Shown: in pieces, positions 1 to 8,102 of the stretch | How the letters are laid out: each line of letters begins with the position of its first letter | Position numbering within the stretch: position 1 is the first letter of the stretch | Source: JBGAWK01 sp044227665 | GTDB taxonomy: Bacteria > Bacteroidota > Bacteroidia > Chitinophagales > JADIYW01 | NCBI GenBank assembly: GCA_044227665.1 | Contig: JBGAWK010000063.1 | Span: forward strand, 1-13,677 | Reading direction: 5' to 3' | Length of the DNA: 13,677 nt | Translations under genes and position numbers: made by a program | The notes under the pieces: generated by a model | What the model saw: only the letters and a program-made list of their open reading frames with translations | Database searches by the model: none | What the model was told of the DNA's origin: nothing

Positions 1-570
1 GGTCAGTCCAAAAAACTCGTTTATCAAAATGATGAATTCAATCTCTTACATCATGCCCTGAATATCGAAGAAGATATTGAAGATTTGCGTTATAATAGAA
101 TAGTTATAGCCACCGATGCCGATGTTGATGGTATGCATATACGTTTGCTTTTACTTACTTTTTTCTTACAGTTTTTTCCGGAATTGGTGCGAAAAGGTCA
201 CGTCTACATTTTAGATACGCCCTTATTTAGAGTACGCAACAAGCAAGAAACCATCTATTGCTATAATGAAGCAGAAAAAAAATCTGCTATACAAAAACTA
301 AAAGGTAAACCCGAAATTACACGCTTCAAGGGATTAGGAGAGATTTCTCCTGACGAGTTTGAAAAATTTATAGGAGAAAATATAAGACTTATCCCTGTCA
401 TCCTCAATGCCGAAACCAATATAGAGAACCTTCTACAATACTATATGGGTGCCAATACCCCTGATAGACAGATATTTATTATTAATAATCTCAAAGTAGA
501 AAAGGACATAGTCGCAGAAGAGCAAGATGCGATAGCGGAGACAATTTTAGACCTAGCAGAAGAAGTTTGA
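1..570 (+). CDS. parE: DNA topoisomerase IV subunit B, C-terminal part (left edge cut)
   Basis: Frame 1 is open from the first base to TGA at 568-570, giving the last 189 residues; the N-terminal ATPase and transducer domains lie outside the window. ParE forms an A2B2 type II topoisomerase with ParC that decatenates daughter chromosomes in the cytoplasm. The TOPRIM metal motif is visible as IATDADVDGMHIRLLLL (DxD), followed by TPLFRVRN and the RFKGLGEISPDEF block typical of the GyrB/ParE tail. ADVDGMHIR with LTFFLQFFP fits Bacteroidota ParE; GyrB normally has ADVDGSHIR and YKGLGEM. The TTG at 85 is internal and not a start. Nothing looks broken. The parC gene is not in view and would be expected downstream in many relatives, but here a malic enzyme gene follows after 110 bases. 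Confidence 0.93.
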   Translation, partial: GQSKKLVYQNDEFNLLHHALNIEEDIEDLRYNRIVIATDADVDGMHIRLLLLTFFLQFFPELVRKGHVYILDTPLFRVRNKQETIYCYNEAEKKSAIQKLKGKPEITRFKGLGEISPDEFEKFIGENIRLIPVILNAETNIENLLQYYMGANTPDRQIFIINNLKVEKDIVAEEQDAIAETILDLAEEV

Positions 571-628
571 TAATCTTTAGCTTTATATAAACATTATCAT
601 TGCGGTATATACAAGACTAGAGTATTTA

Positions 629-662
629 CTACTGTAAAATGTTAATTATTTTAGCACAGTAG
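629..662 (+). promoter_or_regulatory. Imperfect hairpin ahead of the malic enzyme gene
   Basis: CTACTGT (629-635) pairs with ACAGTAG (656-662), and AAAAT (636-640) pairs with ATTTT (648-652), leaving an AGC bulge (653-655) and a 7-base loop. The structure ends 18 bases before the ATG at 681. It has no trailing T run, so it is a weak candidate for a parE terminator; a 5' leader structure or a dyad operator is equally possible. No clear TAnnTTTG Bacteroidota -7 element was found in this gap. Function is inferred only from position. Confidence 0.35.
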
Positions 663-680
663 CATTACTGAAAATATTAT

Positions 681-1856
681 ATGAAAGATTACTCCAGAGA
701 GTCATTAGCCCTTCACGAAAGGCTTAAAGGTAAGATAAGTACACATCTCAATACACCCCTAAAAGATAAGCTAGATCTTACGCTTTGTTACTCCCCGGGC
801 GTAGCAGAACCTTGTAAGCAAATAGCCAATGATGCCGAAAAAGTTTGGGAACTGACTATAAAAAACAATACTGTGGCTGTAATTACTGACGGCTCCGCAG
901 TCTTAGGATTAGGAAATATAGGCGCACAAGCAGCCATTCCTGTTATGGAAGGCAAGTGTATGCTTTTCAAAAATTTTGCCGACATCAATGCATTTCCTAT
1001 TTGCATAGAAACGCAGGATACCGAAGAGATTATTCATATCATCAAAAATATAGCGCCTGTTTTTGGGGGTATAAATTTGGAGGACTTCGCTTCTCCTCGT
1101 TGTTTTGAAATAGAAGACAGGCTACAGGACATAGGCATACCAGTATTCCATGACGACCAGCACGGTACCGCAATAGTAGTACTAGCAGGACTTATCAATG
1201 CTTGCAAATTACTAAACAAAGAAATGCAAGACCTCAAAGTAGTCATCAATGGGGCGGGAGCGGCAGGCATAGCTATCGCTAAGTTGCTGAATTGCTCCGA
1301 TATAGATGTAAACGTTTGTAATCCTGTACGTGATATCATATTATGTGATACCAAAGGCATCATCCACAAAGACCGTAGGGACTTGAATGAGTTGAAAATT
1401 GAGGTATTATCTTTTACCAATAAAAAAAATAAGAAAGGTACAATTCGTGATGCCATTCAGGGTGCCGATGTATTTATAGGCGTAAGCTCAGAAGATTTAT
1501 TGACCTCCGAAGACATACAGACCATGGCAGAGAAGCCTATCATCTTTGCCCTTGCCAATCCCAATCCCGAAATTACACCTGACAATGCCTACAAGGGCGG
1601 TGCAGGTGTGGTAGGCACAGGAAGGAGTGACCTTCCCAATCAGGTGAACAATGTATTGGCATTTCCAGGAATATTTAAGGGGGCACTACAAATTCGTGCC
1701 AAGCGCATTACGCCTAAGATGAAACTCGCCGCTGCGTATGCTATTGCAGGCTGCGTTTCAGAATTGTCTCAAGACAATATCATACCCAGTACCCTCGATA
1801 AATCTGTAGCCGATAAGGTTGCAGAAGCAGTTATAGCTGCGTATGACGAAAATTAA
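681..1856 (+). CDS. Malic enzyme, short form without phosphotransacetylase domain
   Basis: The protein oxidatively decarboxylates malate to pyruvate and CO2, reducing NAD or NADP, in the cytoplasm. Visible blocks in order are CYSPGVAEPC (36-45, catalytic Tyr37), TDGSAVLGLGNIG (69-81), VMEGKCMLFKNFADINAFP (88-106, with the catalytic Lys), INLEDFASPRCFEIEDRL (131-148), FHDDQHGTA (156-164, metal ligands), the Rossmann loop GAGAAG (191-196), FALANPNPEI (289-298) and GTGRSDLPNQVNNVLAFPG (312-330). At 391 aa it ends after the NAD-binding domain. Many Bacteroidota and proteobacterial MaeB proteins instead run to about 750 residues with a fused C-terminal phosphotransacetylase-like domain, and no such gene follows here. 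NAD versus NADP preference cannot be settled by eye. It leads a probable operon, with the next gene 12 bases away. Confidence 0.93.
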   Translation: MKDYSRESLALHERLKGKISTHLNTPLKDKLDLTLCYSPGVAEPCKQIANDAEKVWELTIKNNTVAVITDGSAVLGLGNIGAQAAIPVMEGKCMLFKNFADINAFPICIETQDTEEIIHIIKNIAPVFGGINLEDFASPRCFEIEDRLQDIGIPVFHDDQHGTAIVVLAGLINACKLLNKEMQDLKVVINGAGAAGIAIAKLLNCSDIDVNVCNPVRDIILCDTKGIIHKDRRDLNELKIEVLSFTNKKNKKGTIRDAIQGADVFIGVSSEDLLTSEDIQTMAEKPIIFALANPNPEITPDNAYKGGAGVVGTGRSDLPNQVNNVLAFPGIFKGALQIRAKRITPKMKLAAAYAIAGCVSELSQDNIIPSTLDKSVADKVAEAVIAAYDEN

Positions 1857-1868
1857 TATTTTTGTCCA

Positions 1869-2798
1869 ATGAAAAGCGAACCTAATAAGATACCTTGGTT
1901 ATTGGCATTGCTATTGCTTGCCTCATGCCATGCCACGAAGGAAACGGTCAAGGACAATACCTTCGTACCCGATCAGGTAGCAGAAAGTGGAAAATCACTC
2001 TTGTATCAGATATATGGGAATGGTCTATTACAGCCATCCTATATCTATGGCACAATACACATCATGAATAATGAAGATTTTACTATAGGTAAAAATGTAG
2101 AAAAGAAGTTGAAGAATGCAGCTCTTTTAGTGATGGAGCTGGACTTAGGAGAAGCGGATTTGGCGGATTTGGCAGCAAGAAGTCTTTTTGCAGAAGGAAA
2201 AAGTATCCAAGACTATATCTCAGCGGAAGACTACGATACACTTAAAACTTTCTTCGCAGACTCCGTAGGGGTAGATCCCATGGTTTTTGAGATGGCTTAT
2301 GCCAAAATGAAGCCCATATTCATGGAACAGTTGATATACTTCAAATATGTAGGAGAAAATCCTTCTTCCTATGAAAATAGTTTTGCTGACCTAGCCGAAG
2401 GCAAAAATATTCCTGTTAAGGGCTTAGAAACTTTCAATGAACAATTGGCAGTATTGGATGAATTTCCTTTAGAAGAACAAGTACAGCATCTTTTACATAC
2501 TGTAAAAAATTATAGTATAGAGAGCAAGAATATGGACAAGCTCTTTGAGCTTTATATGGCTCAGGACGTAGAAGGACTATTTGATTTTGTTACCGGGGCA
2601 GAGTATAGTAGCGATGAATTTGAAGAAACGCTCATTTATAAAAGAAATGCTAAGTGGATACCCAAAATCGCAGAAATTATTAGGGATAACAATGCTTTTA
2701 TAGCTGTAGGTGCAGGACATTTGGGCGGAAACAAAGGAATTATCAAATTGCTGAAAGACAAAGGATATACCGTAGAACCTATTAATACAGACAGATGA
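1869..2798 (+). CDS. TraB/GumN-family lipoprotein
   Basis: This 309-aa protein belongs to the TraB/GumN family, related to the Tiki metalloproteases. The N-terminus has a short hydrophobic stretch ending LLLLASC with the lipid-anchor Cys at residue 20, so it should be a periplasmic or outer-membrane lipoprotein. Family marks are SYIYGTIHI (57-65, GTIH), the acidic VMELDLG (88-94), GLETFNEQ (185-192), a conserved RNAKW (259-263) and AVGAGHLGG near the C-terminus (279-287, the second GxxH). The paired GxxH motifs plus Glu90 are the proposed metal-site residues in Tiki relatives; whether the bacterial proteins are active proteases is not established. The stop overlaps the valS start as ATGA, which suggests translational coupling, although no functional link to tRNA charging is known to me. 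Confidence 0.87.
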   Translation: MKSEPNKIPWLLALLLLASCHATKETVKDNTFVPDQVAESGKSLLYQIYGNGLLQPSYIYGTIHIMNNEDFTIGKNVEKKLKNAALLVMELDLGEADLADLAARSLFAEGKSIQDYISAEDYDTLKTFFADSVGVDPMVFEMAYAKMKPIFMEQLIYFKYVGENPSSYENSFADLAEGKNIPVKGLETFNEQLAVLDEFPLEEQVQHLLHTVKNYSIESKNMDKLFELYMAQDVEGLFDFVTGAEYSSDEFEETLIYKRNAKWIPKIAEIIRDNNAFIAVGAGHLGGNKGIIKLLKDKGYTVEPINTDR

Positions 2799-5410
2799 CA
2801 GAAATTGCCAGCAAGTATTCCCCCAAAGAGGTCGAAGATAAATGGTATGCCTTTTGGAAAAACGCAGGGCTCTTCAATGCTGTACCTGACGACAGACCTC
2901 CTTATAGTATAGTGATACCACCACCTAATGTAACAGGGGTATTGCATATGGGACACATGCTCAATAATACTATTCAGGATGTCCTGATAAGGTATGCGCG
3001 CATGAGTGGCAAAAATGCCTGCTGGGTGCCAGGTACAGACCATGCTTCCATAGCCACAGAGGCTAAGGTAGTGCAACTCCTCAAAGAGAAAGGTATAGAT
3101 AAAAAATCGCTAAGCAGGGAAGAATTTTTGCATTATGCTTATGAGTGGAAAGATAAATACGGCGGAATAATCCTAGAGCAACTTAAAAAGTTAGGGGCGA
3201 GTTGCGACTGGAATCGCACGGCCTTTACTATGGATGAAAATTATTACAGAGATGTAATACAGGTATTTTGCGACCTGCATGACGAAGGTCATATCTATAG
3301 AGGCGTGAGAATGGTAAACTGGGATCCTCAAGCGCAGACAGCGGTCTCTGACGAAGAGGTAATATACAAGGAAACCCAAGGGTTTTTATGTTATCTGAAG
3401 TATAAAATTCAGGATAGTGACGACTATTTGGTAGTAGCAACCACAAGACCAGAGACTATCATGGGTGATGTGGCAGTAGCCGTACATCCCGATGATGAAA
3501 GGTATATAAAACTGCACGGCAAAAAAGTTATAGTGCCACTAGTGAATAGAGCTGTGCCTATCATTACCGATAAGGCCCTAGATATGGAGTTTGGCACAGG
3601 ATGCCTGAAAGTCACACCTGCTCATGATATTGTGGACTATGAAATAGGACTACGGCATCATCTAGAAGTCATAGATGTGTTCAATCCCGATGGTACGATT
3701 GCTGAAGCCGGAAAGCTATATATTGGCGAAGATAGATTTGTAGTAAGAAAAAAAATTGTAAAGAAGCTCGAAGAAGAGAGTTTAATGCTTAAAAAAGAGC
3801 CTTATACAAATTCCGTAGGCTATTCGGAGCGCACAAATGCAGCCATAGAACCCCGACTTTCACTACAGTGGTTCTTGAAGATGCAAGACCTTTCCAAGCC
3901 TGCCCTAGATGCGGTATTAGAGGGGGAGGTAAAACTCATACCCAATAAGTTTATAAATACTTATAAGCACTGGATGGAGAATGTTCGCGATTGGTGTCTT
4001 TCAAGGCAGCTATGGTGGGGACAACGCATACCGGCATATTATATCGCAAACAGTAGTGACTATGTTGTAGCCGCTACACCTGAGCTTGCCTTAGAAAAAG
4101 CAAAAAAGTTGACAGGCAATAGTGGGCTGACTGCTACAGATATGATACAAGACGAAGATGTACTAGACACTTGGGCCTCTTCATGGTTATGGCCTATTTC
4201 TGTATTTGACGGTATCCGAAATCCTGAAAATCCAGATTTTAAATATTACTATCCTACTACAGACTTGGTTACAGCACCAGAAATATTGTTTTTTTGGGTG
4301 GCGCGAATGATTATAGCAGGCAAGAAATATACGCACAAAGCTCCTTTTACGAATGTATATCTCACTGGTATCGTTCGTGACAAGCAAGGACGAAAAATGA
4401 GCAAAAGTTTGGGTAATTCCCCCGACCCTTTGGAACTTATGGAAAAATATAGTGCCGATGGGGTGAGAATGGGTATGCTATTATGTTCTCCTGCCGGCAA
4501 CGATTTGCTGTTTGACGAAAAATATTGCGAACAAGGACGCAACTTCTGCAACAAGCTGTGGAATGCCTTCCGATTAGTAAAATGCTGGGAAGTCATAGAC
4601 GGAGGGGGATACAATATCCACATTCAGGGATGGTTCAATGCCAAGCTCATAAAAACCACGCATGAAGTGAGAGTGATGATTGCAGAGTTCAGACTTTCAG
4701 AGGCATTGATGACCCTTTATAATTTTGTTTGGGATGACTTTTGTTCTTGGTATTTGGAGTGGATAAAACCTCGTGAAGGCAGAATAGATAAAAATACTTA
4801 CGAGAAGACCCTTTATTATTTTGAAGAAATATTGGCACTACTACATCCCTATATGCCTTTTATTACCGAAGAAATATATCACCTTATTACAGATAGAAGT
4901 GAACAAGATGTATTAATGATGAGACAAAATACTAGTGTAGGAGAATGGGATAACCAAGCCTTATCAGCAGGTGAAACCATACAAAATCTTATGACTTTGA
5001 TAAGGAATTCGCGGGCACAAGCCCAAGTTTCACCCAAGCATACCGCCACTTTATTTATTGACACCAAGGACAAAACTTTATATCATAATTATAAGGAACT
5101 ATTGGAAGAGAAGTCCAATCTTAATGCTTTACAATTTGGTATTCCTGATAAAAATGTAACCTCATTCCTTTTGCATAAAGACAAAGTCTTTATGGACTTG
5201 GGTATAGAACTCGATAATGAGGAAGAGAAAAGGAAAATAGAAGAAGAACTAAAGTATTTCAGAGGATTTGTAGAGAGTGTAAAAAAGAAATTGGAGAATG
5301 AGCGCTTCGTCGCCAATGCCAATCCTGACATTGTGGAGAAAGAACGCTCTAAACTTGCAGATGGTTTGGCTAAAATAAAAATCCTAGAAGATTCATTGTC
5401 AAAATTATAG
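2795..5410 (+). CDS. valS: Valyl-tRNA synthetase
   Basis: ValS charges tRNA-Val with valine and hydrolyses mischarged Thr-tRNA-Val. It is a cytoplasmic class I synthetase, here 871 aa and full length for Bacteroidota. The ATP-binding signature HMGH is at 51-54 after PPPNVTGVL, and KMSKS is at 534-538. The editing domain is inserted between the halves of the catalytic core, with TTRPETIMGDVAVAVHP (216-232) and PAHDIVDYEIG (275-285). Anticodon-binding helices follow with WDDFCSWYLEWIKPR. A charged coiled-coil tail closes the protein (EEEKRKIEEELKYF, then ANANPDIVEKE), the usual ValS tRNA-binding arm. The blocks GYSERTNAAIEPRLSLQWF and WWGQRIPAYY are of the Bacteroidota type. The ATG overlaps the stop of the preceding lipoprotein gene by 4 bases, and no T-box or other leader is present. 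Confidence 0.98.
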   Translation: MTEIASKYSPKEVEDKWYAFWKNAGLFNAVPDDRPPYSIVIPPPNVTGVLHMGHMLNNTIQDVLIRYARMSGKNACWVPGTDHASIATEAKVVQLLKEKGIDKKSLSREEFLHYAYEWKDKYGGIILEQLKKLGASCDWNRTAFTMDENYYRDVIQVFCDLHDEGHIYRGVRMVNWDPQAQTAVSDEEVIYKETQGFLCYLKYKIQDSDDYLVVATTRPETIMGDVAVAVHPDDERYIKLHGKKVIVPLVNRAVPIITDKALDMEFGTGCLKVTPAHDIVDYEIGLRHHLEVIDVFNPDGTIAEAGKLYIGEDRFVVRKKIVKKLEEESLMLKKEPYTNSVGYSERTNAAIEPRLSLQWFLKMQDLSKPALDAVLEGEVKLIPNKFINTYKHWMENVRDWCLSRQLWWGQRIPAYYIANSSDYVVAATPELALEKAKKLTGNSGLTATDMIQDEDVLDTWASSWLWPISVFDGIRNPENPDFKYYYPTTDLVTAPEILFFWVARMIIAGKKYTHKAPFTNVYLTGIVRDKQGRKMSKSLGNSPDPLELMEKYSADGVRMGMLLCSPAGNDLLFDEKYCEQGRNFCNKLWNAFRLVKCWEVIDGGGYNIHIQGWFNAKLIKTTHEVRVMIAEFRLSEALMTLYNFVWDDFCSWYLEWIKPREGRIDKNTYEKTLYYFEEILALLHPYMPFITEEIYHLITDRSEQDVLMMRQNTSVGEWDNQALSAGETIQNLMTLIRNSRAQAQVSPKHTATLFIDTKDKTLYHNYKELLEEKSNLNALQFGIPDKNVTSFLLHKDKVFMDLGIELDNEEEKRKIEEELKYFRGFVESVKKKLENERFVANANPDIVEKERSKLADGLAKIKILEDSLSKL

Positions 5411-5422
5411 ACACAATAAACT

Positions 5423-5815
5423 ATGGAAACGTTTTTATTTACTTATGGTACCTTGCGCCTCAATTATGAGCATCCTATGGCGAAGGCACTTGTAGAAGCA
5501 TCAGAATTATATGGACTTGGGTACATCAAGTGTGCGAGATTGTACCGTGTGGATTGGTATCCAGCACTAGTTCTTACTAATAATGATAAAGATGTCGTAG
5601 TTGGAGATATTTTCAAAATTCATGACCTATCTATTCTCCGACAACTGGATGATTATGAAGGGGTAAAAAGCGACGATACATTTTCGGAGTATAGAAGAGA
5701 GAAAATAAAAGTATATATGGATAACAACGTCGCAGATTGTTGGATATATATTTATAATGTAAAGTTGTCAGATAATGCCGTACTTATAGCGTCTGGAGAT
5801 TTTCTGAATCCATAG
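5423..5815 (+). CDS. Gamma-glutamylcyclotransferase-like (AIG2/GGCT fold) protein
   Basis: This 130-aa protein carries the marks of the AIG2/GGCT fold: YGTLR near the N-terminus (8-12), a YP pair (46-47), VGDIFKI (60-66), LDDYEG (75-80, with Glu79 in the place of the catalytic acid) and an aromatic-rich strand CWIYIY (106-111) near the end. Characterised members cyclise gamma-glutamyl amines or amino acids to 5-oxoproline; the substrate of this bacterial single-domain form is unknown. It begins 12 bases after valS and so is probably the last gene of that transcript. Its final 32 bases overlap the 3' end of coaE on the other strand, leaving no room for a private terminator. Confidence 0.82.
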   Translation: METFLFTYGTLRLNYEHPMAKALVEASELYGLGYIKCARLYRVDWYPALVLTNNDKDVVVGDIFKIHDLSILRQLDDYEGVKSDDTFSEYRREKIKVYMDNNVADCWIYIYNVKLSDNAVLIASGDFLNP

Positions 5816-6419
5816 CTATTCGTCGCAACTGCTGATCCAAATTTTCTATCTGCATCTCTATGTCCTCTTGACCACTATTGTAGATGACGAAGTCTGCTTT
5901 CTGCAATTTCTCTTCGTCGGGCATCTGCTTGGATATTCTTGCACGTACATCTTCTATAGATATTTTATCACGCTGTACAACTCTCTGCTCTCGGACTTCC
6001 CGAGGAGCATATACCATAATGGAATAATCTAAATATTGTTCCATATTACTCTCAAAGAGTATAGCCGCCTCTTGAATGGCATATACATTTTTTTGTTTCT
6101 CAAACCATTGCTGAGCATCCTGTTTTAGCACAGGATGTACGATACTATTAAGCACCATCAAAGCATCAGGATTATTGAAAACTATTTGGGCTATATAGCC
6201 TCTATTGAGGCTGCCGTCTTGGTGATAGGCAGCTGTGCCAAAACAGTCTTTAATCTGTACGATTAAATCGCTATCCGATACCATCAATGCTTTGGCGCGC
6301 ATATCAGAGTCGTAAACGGAGATGCCTTTTTTTACAAATATAGATGAGACATAACTCTTGCCGGCACCAATGCCACCAGTGAGCCCAATTTTAAGCGTTC
6401 TCTGTACTATTATTGGCAT
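5784..6419 (-). CDS. coaE: Dephospho-CoA kinase
   Basis: CoaE phosphorylates the 3' hydroxyl of dephospho-CoA ribose with ATP, the last step of coenzyme A synthesis in the cytoplasm. The 211-aa protein has the P-loop GGIGAGKS (15-22), the acidic YDSD (36-39), SIVHPVL (92-98), the core strand AAILFES (118-124) and, near the end, ARISKQMPDEEKLQKADFVI (160-179), which matches the family's R-Q-K-ADFVI lid and base-binding block. The start is the ATG at 6419, because no other ATG, GTG or TTG precedes the P-loop; this makes the gene overlap the tail of yajC by 29 bases. The 3' end overlaps the convergent cyclotransferase-like gene by 32 bases. A slightly extended C-terminal tail after DFVIYN is family-typical. 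Confidence 0.96.
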   Translation of the reverse strand: MPIIVQRTLKIGLTGGIGAGKSYVSSIFVKKGISVYDSDMRAKALMVSDSDLIVQIKDCFGTAAYHQDGSLNRGYIAQIVFNNPDALMVLNSIVHPVLKQDAQQWFEKQKNVYAIQEAAILFESNMEQYLDYSIMVYAPREVREQRVVQRDKISIEDVRARISKQMPDEEKLQKADFVIYNSGQEDIEMQIENLDQQLRRIAMDSENLQTL

Positions 6420-6723
6420 AAGATGCCTTGGTATATTCCATGGATATGCTCGTGCGCTCTATCTTGATGCGAGTATTGGTATCTACTTCTATGATGGCGA
6501 CTTTTCCATCTTCACTAAAATTGACAATCTTGCCGTGTATACCTGCAATAGTTACAATTTTATCGCCTTTTTTCAAGTTGTCTTCAAAAGCCTTTTGGTC
6601 TTTTTGTTTCTTTTGCTGGGGACGTATCATAAAGAAATACATGATGGCAAACATCCCTATCATCATTAGTGGGAACATCATACTGCCTCCTGCACCTGCT
6701 GCCTGTAGTACTATATATTGCAT
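6391..6723 (-). CDS. yajC: Preprotein translocase subunit YajC
   Basis: YajC is a small inner-membrane accessory of the Sec translocon that associates with SecD and SecF. The 110-aa protein has one transmembrane helix (about residues 14-33, MMFPLMMIGMFAIMYFFMI) followed at once by the diagnostic RPQQKKQKDQ (34-43). A cytoplasmic domain follows with LKKGDKIVTIAGIHGKI (50-66) and VDTNTRIKIERTSI (80-93). The ATG at 6723 is the natural start. The gene shares 29 bases with coaE downstream, so the two are almost certainly co-transcribed. SecD and SecF are not adjacent. The 95 bases upstream (6724-6818) show no convincing promoter or terminator, so read-through from the FAD gene at 6819-8090 is possible. 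Confidence 0.96.
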   Translation of the reverse strand: MQYIVLQAAGAGGSMMFPLMMIGMFAIMYFFMIRPQQKKQKDQKAFEDNLKKGDKIVTIAGIHGKIVNFSEDGKVAIIEVDTNTRIKIERTSISMEYTKASYANNSTENA

Positions 6724-6818
6724 ATATTTTGTGTTTTTGGTAAAGTTACTGATTAGCAGTTATAATCTTTAATTTATGTATAAAAATATATCGTGTAGAT
6801 AGGAATGTGTAACCATAA

Positions 6819-8090
6819 TCAGACCATTACTACTTTTTTCTTGGCGGTACTTATATCTTTGTGTAAGGCTTTGGCGGTGTCTCTACTACACTGCATAACC
6901 ATATTTATACTTCCGAATGAAGTATGATCGCCGATGATGTAGATATTGTCATCAGTTTTCTTGAAAGATTCTATTTTTGGCAATCTAGGTACATCTGGAA
7001 GCGCATTGCAGATATGATAGGTTTTGAGATGCGTCCAAGAGTTTGCTTTCACCCCAAACCATTCCACCATCTCGCTAATAATTTGATCTATGATTTCATC
7101 ATCATCTAGTTCGGGAATATCTACAATACTCACACATACTAGATGCTGTCCCTTTGGGGCATAGCCTTTATGGAGATTCGTGGGTACAAATACATGATTT
7201 GCGATGCCCTTTCCGCTGCCATTGAAGGCAACGATAGCCTCTTTTAGGGGTGCAGTCTCAGTAGAAAAATAAAGACACGACACGTGTTTGTAGGGAATTT
7301 CTATTTTTGCTGTAGGCAATATTTTTATCAAGTCAGAAGGCGTGGTAGCTATCACCACCCTTTCGGCATGGATAAAGTCACCATTCGCAAGCATCACCCC
7401 ATCATCATGTGCTTCCTTTACTTTGGTATTCAAGAATATTTCGGTGTGCTGCAACTGTGCTGCAATATTCTGAGGAATACTCCCAATGCCCTTTTCGGGC
7501 AGCGTAAGTTGGGATATAGTAAAATACTTTAGTATGTAGGAGAAAAGTCGAGCGGAAACTTGCATGTCTTTACTACAAAAAACAGCACCTACAAAGGGGC
7601 GAAAAACTTTTTCTACGAATTCGTCAGAGAAACCTTGCTGCTTAATAAATGTATAAGCATCCACATCGGCATTATTCATGATATAGTTCTCTGAATAGGC
7701 ACTTAGTTTTGCCAATAGTCCCATAAACCTTAGTCTATCAGAGATATCGGAAAAGTTGCCAAAAAAATTTGTGATTAAGTCTGTCCATTTTTTAAGTGGG
7801 TTGGATATTAATTCAAATTTTTCTTCATGAAAAATAAGCATCCCAGGATAAATATTTTTTAGCTTCAAAGATTTGTAATCCAATACTTTGGCAGCTTCGG
7901 GGTAGGAAGATTGAAAAAAATGCAAACCTCTATCTAATTGGAATCCATCTATATGGTCTGTGCGCACTCTTCCGCCTACTTCACTGCCCACTTCGTAGAT
8001 GGCAATGGAATAGCCAAATTTTTCTAAATGATAAGCCATCGTCAGTCCGGACATACCTCCACCTACTATGACTACATCATACTTATTCAC
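6819..8090 (-). CDS. FAD-dependent oxidoreductase of the flavin amine oxidase / protoporphyrinogen oxidase type
   Basis: The 423-aa protein has an N-terminal Rossmann dinucleotide site, VVIVGGGMSGL (6-16), ending at an acidic residue in IYEVG. The second FAD motif VGGRVRTD (38-45) and FQLDRGLHFF (50-59) are typical of amine oxidase, phytoene desaturase and protoporphyrinogen oxidase relatives. The C-terminal FAD motif is YIIGDHTSFGSIN (384-396). The segment after it, MVMQCSRDTAKAL, departs from the common small-residue pattern (NGA-SG-AA). No signal peptide or membrane anchor is visible. The substrate cannot be predicted; carotenoid, porphyrin and amine chemistry all use this fold. The start is GTG at 8090: an in-frame stop (8094-8096) lies two codons upstream and the P-loop-like motif begins at residue 6. 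A strong hairpin sits 5 bases before the GTG. It is the last gene of the right-hand minus-strand block. Confidence 0.85.
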   Translation of the reverse strand: MNKYDVVIVGGGMSGLTMAYHLEKFGYSIAIYEVGSEVGGRVRTDHIDGFQLDRGLHFFQSSYPEAAKVLDYKSLKLKNIYPGMLIFHEEKFELISNPLKKWTDLITNFFGNFSDISDRLRFMGLLAKLSAYSENYIMNNADVDAYTFIKQQGFSDEFVEKVFRPFVGAVFCSKDMQVSARLFSYILKYFTISQLTLPEKGIGSIPQNIAAQLQHTEIFLNTKVKEAHDDGVMLANGDFIHAERVVIATTPSDLIKILPTAKIEIPYKHVSCLYFSTETAPLKEAIVAFNGSGKGIANHVFVPTNLHKGYAPKGQHLVCVSIVDIPELDDDEIIDQIISEMVEWFGVKANSWTHLKTYHICNALPDVPRLPKIESFKKTDDNIYIIGDHTSFGSINMVMQCSRDTAKALHKDISTAKKKVVMV

Positions 8091-8094
8091 GTTT

Positions 8095-8102
8095 CAAAAA
8101 TA
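8095..8102 (-). promoter_or_regulatory. Candidate Bacteroidota -7 element just ahead of the FAD gene
   Basis: Read on the minus strand these bases are TATTTTTG, an exact match to the Bacteroidota housekeeping -7 consensus TAnnTTTG. The GTG start begins 5 bases after the motif, so a transcript from here would have almost no leader. I could not find a clear TTG/TTTG -33 partner at the usual distance, and the motif lies in the descending arm of the adjacent hairpin. It may therefore be coincidental in AT-rich DNA. Confidence 0.25.

Noticed and set aside
1034..1456. 140-codon open frame antisense to the malic enzyme gene
   Set aside because: It has no family motifs and lies wholly inside a well-conserved gene; it is an antisense shadow.
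2636..3076. 146-codon open frame antisense to the lipoprotein/valS junction
   Set aside because: No recognisable domain; both sense genes are strongly supported by motifs across the same bases.
6724..6818. TAACTTTA upstream of yajC as a -7 promoter element
   Set aside because: It misses the final G of TAnnTTTG and has no -33 partner at the right distance.
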